The position numbers and the translations under genes are program-made. Below, in pieces: positions 50,301 through 58,062 of a stretch of 64,000 nt of DNA. Source of the stretch: Chloroflexota bacterium (GTDB lineage: Bacteria > Chloroflexota > Anaerolineae > Anaerolineales > Villigracilaceae); contig JACRBN010000016.1 of the NCBI GenBank assembly GCA_016213105.1, positions 186,001 to 250,000 of the forward strand, given 5' to 3'. Numbering within the stretch: the stretch's first letter is position 1; every line of letters begins with the position of its first letter. Below the pieces are notes generated by a model. The model worked only from the letters and a program-made list of their open reading frames with translations. It searched no databases and had not been told where the DNA came from.

Positions 50301-52048
50301 GTCGTGTTGGTGGCATACGCGCGAACGTGATACAGCGTGCTGGGTGCCAGGCCCACGATGCTGCTGGTAAAAGCGCCCGTCGCGGAAAGCGGGCCCTCGG
50401 TAGTCTTGTTATCCGCAATGGTTGGGTTGGCCAACGTGCTCCAGACCACACCATGTTCGTACGGATCGGGAATGCCCAGGGAGACGATGGTGCCATTTCC
50501 GATGGCGGAGGCCACTTCAATGGTTGTCACGGCCTGGGTGCTGACGACGGGCAGGGCCACCAGACCCGAGGGCTGGAATTCGTAGGCGCCGCGGTCATCG
50601 TAGGTGCGCGCGCCGGCGCCAGAGTCGGCGGTGGCGGGATCATCCACGCGGGCGTGGCCCTCGATGTCGATGGACGGCTCATACGGAGCGTCGGCATTGG
50701 CGCTGTCAATCGCCGGGGACCCGTCCGTGATGCGATAGTCGCCTGTCGTGGTCGAAGCGGCAAAGACCACTCCGGACGTTCGCAATACGGGCGTTACCGG
50801 CGATACGAAGCGCGGATTGCCCTCCAGGCCATGCACTTCCTGGCTGGGCACCGCCGCGCGGAAAGCCGCCAGCGACGTATAACTGGCGTTGTTCCAAATG
50901 ATTTGAACTGAGGCTCCCTGGCGGTCGAAGAGATCATAATCCAGGGTCGTCCCCACGATGGAGGGCGTATCGACGCGCAGGTTGCCGCCGAAGGAACCTG
51001 ACGGAGGCGTCAGACCGTTGCCAACGCTGATGTTGTTGGCCACCGTCGCGTGGTGCGATCCCAGGGTAACCTCACCCTCGAAGTTGATGCCGACCGTGCC
51101 GTTGCCCTGCACGGTGTTGCCGATCACGGTGTTGTAGGGCGAGTTGTTGTTGTCGATGCCATGATCGCCGTTGCCGTAGCTCAGGTTTCCAACCACCACA
51201 TTATAGGTGGAGGCCACACCGCTGGAATTCACGTACAGGTTGATGCCGCTGTCCTCATTGCCATAGGTGATGTTATTGATAATGGTGTTATGGCTGGCGC
51301 CGGTCAATTCGATGCCGGCGGCATCGCTCACCACCACTGAGGCATTGGCAAAGGAGACATTGTCGCTGACGGTGTTGTAATCACTGCCATTGACCAGGCG
51401 GATGCCGATGCAGGTGTTGTGGTCGGTGGTGTTGCCGGTGATCGTGGAGTAGGTAGTGCCCTTCAGGTAGATACCCTGAACGTGCAGGGAGGGATCCGCC
51501 GGGTCACCCGCATAACTGACGTGGTTATTCGAGATGGTGATATGTTCCGAGGCATCCACGTAGATGCCCTTGTTGTGCGTCCCGGTGATGTTGAAACCAT
51601 CGATGACCACGTAGGTCCTGGCCGAAACAGCAAAGGCGCTGCCAAAGCCGGGCACGGATCCGGTGATGGTCGCTGCGGACTTCGTGGGAGTGGCGGCTTC
51701 CGCATGGAAGGTGACAGGGTTTCCCACCGTGCCGCTGGCAGGGTAGACCGTCTCGGCATAGGTGCCGCCGGGCAGGACTCTCACGGTATCCCCCGGCCCG
51801 GCCATGGACGCAGCCTTCGTCAGGCTGCAATACGGCACGGCCTCGCTGCCGGCCCCCAGGTCGTTGCACAAAGCGTTGGTGTTGTCAACATAGTAGGTTG
51901 CGACCGCAGCCTGGGCGGCGGTGGGGTTCATCCCCACCAGCGACCAGGCGAACACCAGGACGAACAGGAGCATTTTGATTCTGGTGGATAGGGTGGAGTG
52001 GCTTGTAGTGCGCCAAAACCTTCCCAATGAACGAACAAACTTAGACAT
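44318..52048 (-). CDS. Giant SLH surface protein with beta-helix and MBG/YDG repeats
   Basis: The 2576-residue exported protein begins MSKFVRSLGRFWR and a signal peptide ending TAAQAA. Residues to about 470 form a right-handed parallel beta-helix with many ITGN/ISNN turns (NosD/DUF1565 type). A fibronectin-like segment, a concanavalin-like segment and one Ig-like (Big_3) domain lead to residue about 860. Next come ten near-identical 77-79-residue MBG domains, four YDG domains of about 82, five further MBG-like domains, and three SLH domains with Cys pairs at the C-terminus. It should be wall-anchored and long and rod-like, with the beta-helix outermost as adhesin or polysaccharide-binding tip. 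GGAGG sits 5 bases before the ATG at 52048. Confidence 0.9.
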   Translation of the reverse strand: MSKFVRSLGRFWRTTSHSTLSTRIKMLLFVLVFAWSLVGMNPTAAQAAVATYYVDNTNALCNDLGAGSEAVPYCSLTKAASMAGPGDTVRVLPGGTYAETVYPASGTVGNPVTFHAEAATPTKSAATITGSVPGFGSAFAVSARTYVVIDGFNITGTHNKGIYVDASEHITISNNHVSYAGDPADPSLHVQGIYLKGTTYSTITGNTTDHNTCIGIRLVNGSDYNTVSDNVSFANASVVVSDAAGIELTGASHNTIINNITYGNEDSGINLYVNSSGVASTYNVVVGNLSYGNGDHGIDNNNSPYNTVIGNTVQGNGTVGINFEGEVTLGSHHATVANNISVGNGLTPPSGSFGGNLRVDTPSIVGTTLDYDLFDRQGASVQIIWNNASYTSLAAFRAAVPSQEVHGLEGNPRFVSPVTPVLRTSGVVFAASTTTGDYRITDGSPAIDSANADAPYEPSIDIEGHARVDDPATADSGAGARTYDDRGAYEFQPSGLVALPVVSTQAVTTIEVASAIGNGTIVSLGIPDPYEHGVVWSTLANPTIADNKTTEGPLSATGAFTSSIVGLAPSTLYHVRAYATNTTGTAYGEDVSFTTLSASGNTGFIFANATVSSSSVSNPDRGWTSNDQYATFNSSDWAEYGFPSLGIPADATIDGIQVAVEGQRNGTMQNRDFTVALWNTSALNPDAYTASKTAGMSNNDTTPILGTATDKWGTTWTPADFADATFKVRVGTSGSWGDADLDAISIKVYYTLPYRRTTTTSVNCGAGTPTTTYGTGISCVATVVRSGGSNTPTGNVNWATNGSGSFATSPCTLSGSGGTATCSVTYTPSAVGTGSHLITASYAGDTNFFASSGTQTVTVAPKAASVTPDIATKVYGDADPILTGTLTGFLPADGVTATYSRIAGETVLGGPYAISATLAPTEVLVNYTITYATADFTITPKAASVTPNAATKVYGEADPILTGTLDGFLPADGVTATYSRIAGETVLGGPYAISATLDPAAVLSNYTITYNTADFTITAKAASVTPDALSKVYGEADPILTGTLDGFLPADSVTATYARVAGETVLGGPYAISATLAPAGVLSNYTVTYNTADFTITLKAASVTPNAAGKVYGELDPTLTGTLTGFLPADGVTAVFIRAAGETVLGGPYAISAVLDPLGVLSNYDITYNTANFTITPKAASVTPDALSKVYGEADPTLTGALTGFLPADGVTATYARVAGETVLGGPYAISATLAPDGVLSNYALTYNTANFTITPKAASVTPDAFSKVYGDADPTLTGTLTGFLPADGVTATYARVAGETVLGGPYAISAVLDPAGVLSNYAITYNTADFTITAKAASVIPDAASKVYGAADPTFSGTLSGFLPADGVTATYARAAGETVLGGPYAISAVLDPAGVLSNYAITYNTADFTIIPKTASVTPDAAGKVYGDADPILTGTLTGFLPADGVTATYARVAGETVLGGPYTISAALDPAGVLSNYTITYNTADFTITPKNASVTPTVAGKVYGDADPTLDGTLTGFLPADGVTAAYSRAAGENAGDYPISAVLAPTGVLSNYTITYTPVDFTIAPKPASVTPSAAAKTYGATDPILGGALSGFLPADGVTATYSRTAGENAGAYPISATLAPAGVLSNYAITYHTADFTINPAALTVTAVTDSKVYDGTIASDGVPTITSGALVGDDTAAWTQTFDTRHVASGKTLTPAGAINDDNGGNNYIVTFVAVHNGSITKLGITVTAVTDSKVYDGTTASAAKPTVAPALVGGDTEGFSQAFADKNAATGKTLTPSGSVDDGNGGLNYDVTFVSVNTGTISKLGITVTAVTDSKVYDGTSVSAAEPTITPALVGADTEAFSQAFDTRNVGTGKTLTASGLVDDGNGGNNYLVSFVAVTDGEITVRAMAVTAASDTKVYDGNASSAALPTITSGSLAVGDTANWTQSFNDKNAGVGKVLTPIGSIDDGNGGANYDISFITALGAITPADLHVTANNKIVFVGSPDPLFDYSVSGFIAPDDFIAAPTCLVADPHTDVGTYPIVCSGGDAGSNYTIVYHNGLFTVTAKIILDVTAPSPSIVYGGALPTLTPTITGFVSDDDISDLDTAPTCTAGAGPFTVVGSPYPVTCSGGVDDKYEFNYISGLLTVEPKALTITANNASKTYGDIATFTGAEFVVTGLIGSDTVSSVTLTSDGAPATAAVGPYTIVPSTALGTGLGNYTITYANGTLTVNARSLTITANNASKTYGAVKTFAGTEFTVLGLVNADAVASVTLTSNGAAATASVGTYPIAPSAALGTGLGNYTISYANGTLAVNKAALTVTAVSQTKAFGASDPAFIFTLTGLQNGETAAVIDTAPTCGVSVAHGSPGTYPIVCSGGLDNNYDFTTYVDGILTVSGVNSATFADVPMSHWAWKYVESLYAFKITGGCGASPLIYCPVKAVTRDQMAVFLLKAKHGADYNPPAVGTSTGFSDVPITHWAAAWIKQLAAEGVTGGCGGGKYCPATVVTRDQMAVFLLRTKYGNTYTPPPVGTSTGFNDVPVTYWAAAWIKQLAAEGVTGGCGGGNYCPSTSVTRDQMSVFLVKTFDLPTP
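46121..47107 (-). repeat. Four tandem YDG domain repeats
   Basis: Four units of about 82 codons share TVTAVTDSKVYDGT, a FDTRN/FADKN strand, GKTLTPSG and DDGNGGNNY. They are part of the giant SLH protein. Confidence 0.85.
47108..49465 (-). repeat. Ten tandem MBG repeats (231-237 bp units)
   Basis: Ten consecutive units: eight of 79 codons and two of 77. All carry KxASVxP, KVYGxADP, GFLPADGVTA, AGE and VLSNYxITY. Units are so alike at the DNA level that copy number could change by recombination or be mis-assembled. Confidence 0.9.
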
Positions 52049-52119
52049 TCTTCCCTCCGATTGAAACAGGTATGTAGTGAACTGTTTGGCAGACAACCAG
52101 GCCGGCGCCGCTCAAACGA

Positions 52120-53937
52120 TTAGATGGGTGAAACGGGCAATTCTTCGGTTTCGCCTTGGGCCTCATAGGCATTCTCCTTTTTTCCTTTCTTTCTTATTAA
52201 AGACAAAAGCTGTCTTATTAATGTCCGACGTGATCCAGCCTGGTTGAGCACGGCGCCCACCACCCTTGCGCCGATCAACTGGAATTTTTTCAAGGTGATC
52301 CTGGCTTCTTCGAGCCGGGTGTGACCGGAGCGAATCACCATCAGGACCGCGTTCATCCTGGCGGCCAGGATCTGGGCATCCGCCACATCCGCAGCCGGGC
52401 TGTCCACGATGACCATTTCGGCCTGGCGCTTCAGTTCCAACAACAACTGTCCCCACTTCTCCGAATCCAGCCAGGCGGCGGCATCCCTTTTCGAAAGACC
52501 GCCGGGGATCAGGGAAAGTCCCTTGATATCGGCCAGCGTTCGACAGGCGCCCTTGACGTCGCAGCGCCCGTCCAGCAGATCCGCCAATCCTTTTTGATTC
52601 TCGACCCTGAACAGGCTGTGCAGGTGGGGGTGCCTGATGTCCCCGTCCACCAGGATGACCTGTTTGCCCTGCTGGGCGTTCACAATCGCCAGGTTTGCGG
52701 CGATGGTCGTCCTGGCGTCCCTGGGGCCGCCATTCAGCACCAGCAGGGTGCGGATGTTCCGCTCCAGGCCGATCATCTCCAGGCTGGCGCCCAGGGTGCG
52801 GAAGGCGTCCGCCTCGGCTGAATAGGGATCGTTCAGCGCAACCAGCCTATGGGAGCGATGCGCGTCATAAACCTGCCCCAGAACCGACAGTCCAAGCCGT
52901 TCCTCGACCTGGGAAGGCGTCCGCAGGGAATCATCGAAGTGGTCGACCACTAGGACGAGGGTGACTGCCAGTGACAACCCCACGACCGCGCCCAACAGGA
53001 TGTAGAGGATCGGGATCGGCCGCACGGGCTTCTGGAGCGGAACTGCAGACACGATCTGCACGACGTTCTGGCGGCTCTGCATGCGCGCCAGATGCACCGT
53101 TTCCTGATTGGTAATCAAACTCAAATGCATCTGTTGGTAGAGATCGAGGGTGGATTGCAGGGTCGCCAGGCGTGGATTCTCCAGGCTCGCGCCGCCCTGC
53201 CCGGGCTTGCCGGTAAAGGTCAGGTTGGTTTGGATCTGCTGGTAGAGAGTCATCAACGAATTGAGCTGATCCAGCTGCGCCTGCTTTTCGGCCTGCGCCA
53301 TCCGCTCCAGGGCGGTGGGCACCAGCGGATAAGCGGCGATCTCCTTTTCGAGAACGGAGATGTCCAGCTTGAGCCGCCCGATCTGCTGGTCGACTTGGGC
53401 CAACTGCTCCTGCACGCTGGTATCGTTGATCTGGCTGATTTGGGTCTGCAAATCCCCGATCTGCGCCTGCACCTGCTCGATCTGCGAGGTGATGGCTTCC
53501 TCGAAGGCCGCATAACGCCCGGAGAGCAGGGACTCGTTCTGCTGGATCAGCACGTGAACGAGCAGATTCGCGATCTTCGCCGCGCGGGCCGGGTCGGTGT
53601 CCTGAACCTTGATCTGGACGATCAACGTGTTGGGGATGGAACTGACCGCGATGCGATCCGCGTCGACTTTGCCGCCCAACTGGTCGGAGATCTCATCCAA
53701 AACGGGCTGGGATTTCGCCAATTGGAGGTTGATAGCCACCAACTGCTCATCGCTCAGCGGCAGCATGTCCGCGTTGCTTTGCTGGCGGGTGCGGCTGACC
53801 AGGATCTTGGTGGTGGCCTCGTAAACGGGCGTCTCGATCCTTACAACGAGAACCCCCAGGGCCAGGCCCAAGAGCAATCCCAGGATCAGGAAAAGTAGAT
53901 TTCTCCATAGCAGGGAAATGAGATGTTTGATTTCCAT
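52120..53937 (-). CDS. Wzz/BY-kinase-like polysaccharide chain regulator
   Basis: The 605-residue protein has the Wzz layout: helix at 12-32, an extracellular domain with coiled coil (about 150-240), the VRPIPILYILLG second helix (310-331), then a cytoplasmic BY-kinase-like domain from about 375. Walker A' (VILVDGDIR, 427-435) and Walker B (MVIVDSPA) are present. The P-loop, however, reads GGPRDARTT at 403-411, with Arg in place of the catalytic Lys and two glycines lost. The C-terminal tail has one Tyr instead of a Tyr cluster. It probably sets polymer length or export without normal autokinase activity. AAGGA precedes ATG 53937. Confidence 0.87.
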   Translation of the reverse strand: MEIKHLISLLWRNLLFLILGLLLGLALGVLVVRIETPVYEATTKILVSRTRQQSNADMLPLSDEQLVAINLQLAKSQPVLDEISDQLGGKVDADRIAVSSIPNTLIVQIKVQDTDPARAAKIANLLVHVLIQQNESLLSGRYAAFEEAITSQIEQVQAQIGDLQTQISQINDTSVQEQLAQVDQQIGRLKLDISVLEKEIAAYPLVPTALERMAQAEKQAQLDQLNSLMTLYQQIQTNLTFTGKPGQGGASLENPRLATLQSTLDLYQQMHLSLITNQETVHLARMQSRQNVVQIVSAVPLQKPVRPIPILYILLGAVVGLSLAVTLVLVVDHFDDSLRTPSQVEERLGLSVLGQVYDAHRSHRLVALNDPYSAEADAFRTLGASLEMIGLERNIRTLLVLNGGPRDARTTIAANLAIVNAQQGKQVILVDGDIRHPHLHSLFRVENQKGLADLLDGRCDVKGACRTLADIKGLSLIPGGLSKRDAAAWLDSEKWGQLLLELKRQAEMVIVDSPAADVADAQILAARMNAVLMVIRSGHTRLEEARITLKKFQLIGARVVGAVLNQAGSRRTLIRQLLSLIRKKGKKENAYEAQGETEELPVSPI

Positions 53938-54024
53938 AAGGTTTTCCTTGGCGGCAGGTGTCGACAAAATCCAAACCGTTTCCCCCGTTGAGAAAGGTTG
54001 GGCTGCAAAATCGTCGATGCAGGA

Positions 54025-55161
54025 TCACACGAAAACCAGCGCCCGCGCCATGGTTCTCACGATGTTGTAAACGTCCTCATCGGTCATGCCCGCATATAGC
54101 GGCAGGGTGATCTCGCGCGCGGCGATGTCAATCGTGTTGGGCAGGTACTGTCTGCCCTTGCCGCGATAGGCCGCAAACGTATGAATGGGCGGATAGTGAA
54201 TACTGGTCTGGATACCCCGCGCTTTCATAAGCTCCATAAAGTAGGAGCGTCCCATGCCGGCCGGCAGCAGGATGGGCATCAGATGAGCGGCGGAAATGCC
54301 GGGATGCTTCTCGAACGGCACGCTCACCTGCGGGACCAGTTCGCGCAGCGTGTCGCGGTAGATCTGGGTGAGGCGGCGGCGGCGCTCGTTGTTGACGGGC
54401 AACTTTCCAAGCTGGACCCGTCCCAGCGCGGAACGGATCTCATCGATGCGATAGTTGTAGCCCAGGTCGACAACGTCATAACTCCAGGCGTGTCCCTTGT
54501 GGCGATCCCAGGTGAGGGTGGTCATCCCATGTGAACGCAGCAGGCGCAGCCGCTGGGCGAACATCTCGTTGTCCGTGACGATCATCCCGCCTTCGCCGGT
54601 GGTCATGTTCTTGTTCGAGAAAAAGCTGAAGCAGCCGATATCGCCCCAGGTTCCCAGCTTGCGGCCGCCCAATTCCGAACCGGGCGCGTGGGCCGCATCC
54701 TCGATCACCTTCAGGCCGCGCTCGCGGGCCAATTCCATGATGCTGGGCATGTCGCAGGCGTAACCGCCATAATGCATCACCAGGATGGCGCGCGTCCGTT
54801 CGGTGATGGCCCGCTCGATGGCATGGTATGAAATGTTCAAATCCTGTTCGCCGACAATGTCGGCAAAAACGGGAAGCGCGCCCGTATAGCGGACGGCGTT
54901 GGCTGTGGCGACAAAGGTCAGCGAAGGGACAATCGCCTCATCCCCCGGGCCCAGGCCTGCCACCACGCAGGCAAGGTGCAGCGCCGCTGTGGCGTTGGTC
55001 ACCGCAATGGCATACTTCGAACCGATATACGCCGCGAAGGCCTGCTCGAAGGCTTCGGTGGCCGCGCCCATGGTCAGCCACTTGCTTTGCAGGACATTCT
55101 GCACGGCGAGCATTTCTTCCGGGCCAAAGTCGATATCGGAAAGTGGAATTTTCCAGTCCAT
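54025..55161 (-). CDS. DegT/DnrJ/EryC1-family sugar aminotransferase
   Basis: The 378-residue PLP enzyme has IPLSDIDFGPEEMLAV, TNATAALHLACVVAGLGPGDE, VIEDAAHAPGSELGGRKLGTWGDIGCFSFF and the PLP lysine Lys184 in SNKNMTTGEGG. It aminates a keto-sugar nucleotide to make an amino sugar for the exopolysaccharide. The matching dehydratase is not in the window. It lies 3 bases after the nucleotidyltransferase gene. Confidence 0.92.
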   Translation of the reverse strand: MDWKIPLSDIDFGPEEMLAVQNVLQSKWLTMGAATEAFEQAFAAYIGSKYAIAVTNATAALHLACVVAGLGPGDEAIVPSLTFVATANAVRYTGALPVFADIVGEQDLNISYHAIERAITERTRAILVMHYGGYACDMPSIMELARERGLKVIEDAAHAPGSELGGRKLGTWGDIGCFSFFSNKNMTTGEGGMIVTDNEMFAQRLRLLRSHGMTTLTWDRHKGHAWSYDVVDLGYNYRIDEIRSALGRVQLGKLPVNNERRRRLTQIYRDTLRELVPQVSVPFEKHPGISAAHLMPILLPAGMGRSYFMELMKARGIQTSIHYPPIHTFAAYRGKGRQYLPNTIDIAAREITLPLYAGMTDEDVYNIVRTMARALVFV

Positions 55162-55164
55162 GAT

Positions 55165-55884
55165 TCAATCTCCTCGATGATTGGGCAGGAATTGGGCATG
55201 CATCTCCTCGAAATCCTTCGAGGCGCGCGCATAATCGTCGGGACGCCCGAGATCCTCCCAATAGCCATTGAACTCGTATCCAACCACCTTTTCCCCGGCG
55301 GCGATCAACTTCCTGACCAGGTCGGGAAAATCCAGGTACTGGTTCTGCTCGATGTACGCCAGCACTGAAGGCTCGAAAACATAAATCCCCATGCTTACCA
55401 GAAAATCGTAGATGGGCTTTTCGATATAGCCCGTGACCCGTTGATCCCCGTCGTGCTCGATCACGCCCAGATCGATCTTCGTTTGTCTGTGGTGGGCGGC
55501 AATGGTGGCAATGGCGTGCTGCTGCTTGTGAAATTCGATCAGGTTGCGCAAATTCAGGGTGGTCAGCACATCCCCATTCGTAACCAGGAAGGTATCGTCC
55601 AGGCCGCCGACTAGGGCAATCGGACCGGCCGTCCCCAGTGGATGTTCCTCATAACTGTAGGTGATATTCAATCCAAAATGGCTGCCGTCCTTGAAGAAGG
55701 CGCGCAGCAATTCGGACAGATGTCCAACGGTCAGCACGACCTGGGTGATGCCTGCATCCCGCATCTGGTGCAGCAGGACTTCCAGGATGGGCATGTCGCC
55801 TATCGGCATCAACGGTTTGGGCAGGATGGTGGTGTAAGGCGAAAGACGGGCACCTTTTCCCCCGGCCAACACGACGGCTTTCAT
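55165..55884 (-). CDS. NDP-sugar nucleotidyltransferase
   Basis: The 239-residue protein has the N-terminal signature MKAVVLAGGKGARLSPYTTILPKPLMPIGDMPI, then EEHPLGTAGPIALV, the metal-binding VTNGDVLT and IEKP. It is of the RfbA/GlmU-N/mannose-1-phosphate guanylyltransferase-like group and makes an activated sugar (base and sugar not deducible). It lies within the tightly packed exopolysaccharide operon. Confidence 0.88.
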   Translation of the reverse strand: MKAVVLAGGKGARLSPYTTILPKPLMPIGDMPILEVLLHQMRDAGITQVVLTVGHLSELLRAFFKDGSHFGLNITYSYEEHPLGTAGPIALVGGLDDTFLVTNGDVLTTLNLRNLIEFHKQQHAIATIAAHHRQTKIDLGVIEHDGDQRVTGYIEKPIYDFLVSMGIYVFEPSVLAYIEQNQYLDFPDLVRKLIAAGEKVVGYEFNGYWEDLGRPDDYARASKDFEEMHAQFLPNHRGD

Positions 55885-55887
55885 GAT

Positions 55888-57495
55888 TCATCCTCCTTCC
55901 TTTGGGATGTTCTGCGCCTGATGCTGGGGAGCGGCTGAACGGGCCAGGCAATATTGACATTGAAAATCGTTCGCGCCGCCTGCGGATTTGTGATCCTGCG
56001 AAGCGCCATCCAGGCTGCTCAAGGAGCCGAAGATGTCCGGTGCTACGACGACCCTGGCCGGGCTGAACACGGTCATGTCGCGAAACACCTGGTGGGTTCG
56101 CAGGGCCGCCTGGCTGTCGGCCAAAATGATCAGGTCGGCATGCTGCTCCCTGGCAATTTTCGGGACATCCGCCACCCTGCCGATCACCCTGGCGCCGTAG
56201 ATCTGCATGCCCTGCGAGAGCAGGTCATCCTCGATGAAGCCGACGACGCGGAATTTTCGGGCGTAGGTCGGATGACCCATCAACCAGGCGATGTGCTCGG
56301 CGGTGCGCCCCGAGCCGACAATCAACACGCGCTCGCGCGGCGTCCGCGCATCCAGGCGACGCGCCGCCAGGCGGCTGGCCAGTCCCCGGAGAAAGCGCCG
56401 TCGATAGCGGATGAAGGTGTACCCGGCCAGCGAAAAAAGAGATGCGGCGAGGATCGCCCCCACCGTGCGCGCGTCCGACAACCCGAAGACATTGGCATGT
56501 AGTCCCAGGGCCACCGCGGTGACAATCAGCCAGGTCAGCAGGAGGCTGCCCGATTCCCATGAGGTGGCCTTCGTCCAACTGATGCGATTCGTATTCACGA
56601 GGAGTCCGGCCAGGTCGAAGGTGACAGCGTACCAGAATGCCATCTTCAGGAGCATGAGCCGGTCGAGGCCCAAAGGAGCGAACCAGCCCATCACGGCGTC
56701 CGTCGCGCTGATCGCCAAAAGCGCAACCAGGAAATCCCAGAGAAACCAGCCCAGGTAGCGCTGCATCAGGCGCGTCACCGGCCCGACGAAGAGGAGCTGC
56801 TCCGGCGGCGAATAGGTCTTGATCCTGGGCAGCAGGAGGATGGCGGTCCACAGGATGACATCGAGGTCGAGCCAGAAGGAACGGTAATGCACGTAGAGCT
56901 GGTCGAGCCGAATCTTGTCCGGACTCAACTCGTGCAGATACTTCCGCATCACCTCGCCGGCGTGCAGCATGCTTTCCTCGTCCCGATACAGGATCGAGGC
57001 AGGGCTGGTCACGCCCGGCCGCACGGAGAGCAGTTCACAAGCGACTTTATGGGGCCAGGTTTTGGAGATGTCCGGGTCCTCGGGCCGCGGTCCGACCAGG
57101 CTCATCTCGCCGATCAGCACGTTCCAGAGTTGGGGCAGCTCGTTGATCTTGGTGTCGCGCAGCCATTTTCCAAGGGACGTAATGCGCTCATCCTCCCTGC
57201 ATGTGACGGGCAGGCCCAGGTAGCTTTTCGGCGTTTCGTACATCGTGCGGAATTTAAGGATCTGAAAGACCCTGCCGTTTCGCCCAATGCGCGGCCCCCA
57301 ATAGAAAACGGGACCCGGCGAATCCCGTTTGATCAGGATGGCGATCAACAGGAAGATCGGCGCAAGCAGGATCAAGCCAATCGATGCAGCCACCACATCG
57401 AAGGCGCGCTTGATCATCAGGCTCATTACATCGCTGAATACATTGGTGTTCAAATCCAAATCACTCACGGCCCTGGATTGTTTAACACGGATCAT
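55888..57495 (-). CDS. Sugar-phosphate transferase fused to a C-terminal membrane/Rossmann region
   Basis: The 535-residue protein starts with the polyprenyl sugar-1-phosphate transferase domain (28-230): KRAFDVVAASIGLILLAP, FQILKFRTMYE, LGKWLRDTKINELPQLWNVL, LVGPRPE. About four membrane helices follow (about 245-370), then a CoA_binding_3-like Rossmann domain with VLIVGSGRTAEHIAWLM (from about 395). This order is the reverse of WcaJ/WbaP, where helices and Rossmann domain come first. It should start polymer synthesis by loading a sugar phosphate on undecaprenyl phosphate. Confidence 0.88.
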   Translation of the reverse strand: MIRVKQSRAVSDLDLNTNVFSDVMSLMIKRAFDVVAASIGLILLAPIFLLIAILIKRDSPGPVFYWGPRIGRNGRVFQILKFRTMYETPKSYLGLPVTCREDERITSLGKWLRDTKINELPQLWNVLIGEMSLVGPRPEDPDISKTWPHKVACELLSVRPGVTSPASILYRDEESMLHAGEVMRKYLHELSPDKIRLDQLYVHYRSFWLDLDVILWTAILLLPRIKTYSPPEQLLFVGPVTRLMQRYLGWFLWDFLVALLAISATDAVMGWFAPLGLDRLMLLKMAFWYAVTFDLAGLLVNTNRISWTKATSWESGSLLLTWLIVTAVALGLHANVFGLSDARTVGAILAASLFSLAGYTFIRYRRRFLRGLASRLAARRLDARTPRERVLIVGSGRTAEHIAWLMGHPTYARKFRVVGFIEDDLLSQGMQIYGARVIGRVADVPKIAREQHADLIILADSQAALRTHQVFRDMTVFSPARVVVAPDIFGSLSSLDGASQDHKSAGGANDFQCQYCLARSAAPQHQAQNIPKEGG

Positions 57496-57525
57496 TCTTC
57501 CTCAACTCTTTCCGAAGCAAACCGG

Positions 57526-58053
57526 CTAACTGGAAACCCTTTCGAGCCATTCCTCACGCCAGAATAGGAGACAGCAGCGGTCACAGGCGCCAAATGTCGG
57601 CGCCCCGTGGCAGAATACGTTCTCCAGCAGGATGACACCGCGCACCTTCTTGAGTTTGTAATCGCGTTCGTCCATAAAAGTCCGCATGGACTTGAACACG
57701 CGCTGGCGGGTTCCACAATATTCGTACATCTCGGGCAGGAACGCGCAGCCTTTCAATTCCTTGAAGGGGTCGAGCGTGGACTGGATTTCCTCGCGGGAGC
57801 GCACCCTGACCAGGTCGCCTTCCGAGAATGGGAGCGCGGGCGCAAAATCCTGCGCCGCAAACTGCAGGGGAGATGTTCCGCGCATACGGAGCGAGGCGTA
57901 ATAGGCCTGCTTGAGCCATTTTTTGGCGTAGCGATTCCACGGCACGGCCAGGGAACGCTTGATCCGTTTCAGCAGCGAGCGATCCACTTCTTCGGCGGGT
58001 CCGTCTGAGAATTTTGGCACGCCAGGGAGCTGACAACCTTCGAAGTTCGACAT
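57526..58053 (-). CDS. Conserved Cys-rich protein of exopolysaccharide clusters
   Basis: The 175-residue soluble protein has FSEGDLVRVRSREEIQSTLDPFKELKGCAFLPEMYEYCG, RVFKSMRTFMDERDYK and a C-terminal CDRCCLLFWREEWLERV. The last motif, with the earlier LENVFCHGAPTFGAC, gives several conserved cysteines suggestive of a metal or Fe-S site. I recognise similar proteins beside glycosyltransferases and asparagine-synthase-like genes in sugar clusters, but know no function. It lies 9 bases after the FemAB-like gene. Confidence 0.7.
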   Translation of the reverse strand: MSNFEGCQLPGVPKFSDGPAEEVDRSLLKRIKRSLAVPWNRYAKKWLKQAYYASLRMRGTSPLQFAAQDFAPALPFSEGDLVRVRSREEIQSTLDPFKELKGCAFLPEMYEYCGTRQRVFKSMRTFMDERDYKLKKVRGVILLENVFCHGAPTFGACDRCCLLFWREEWLERVSS

Positions 58054-58062
58054 TCCTGCTCC

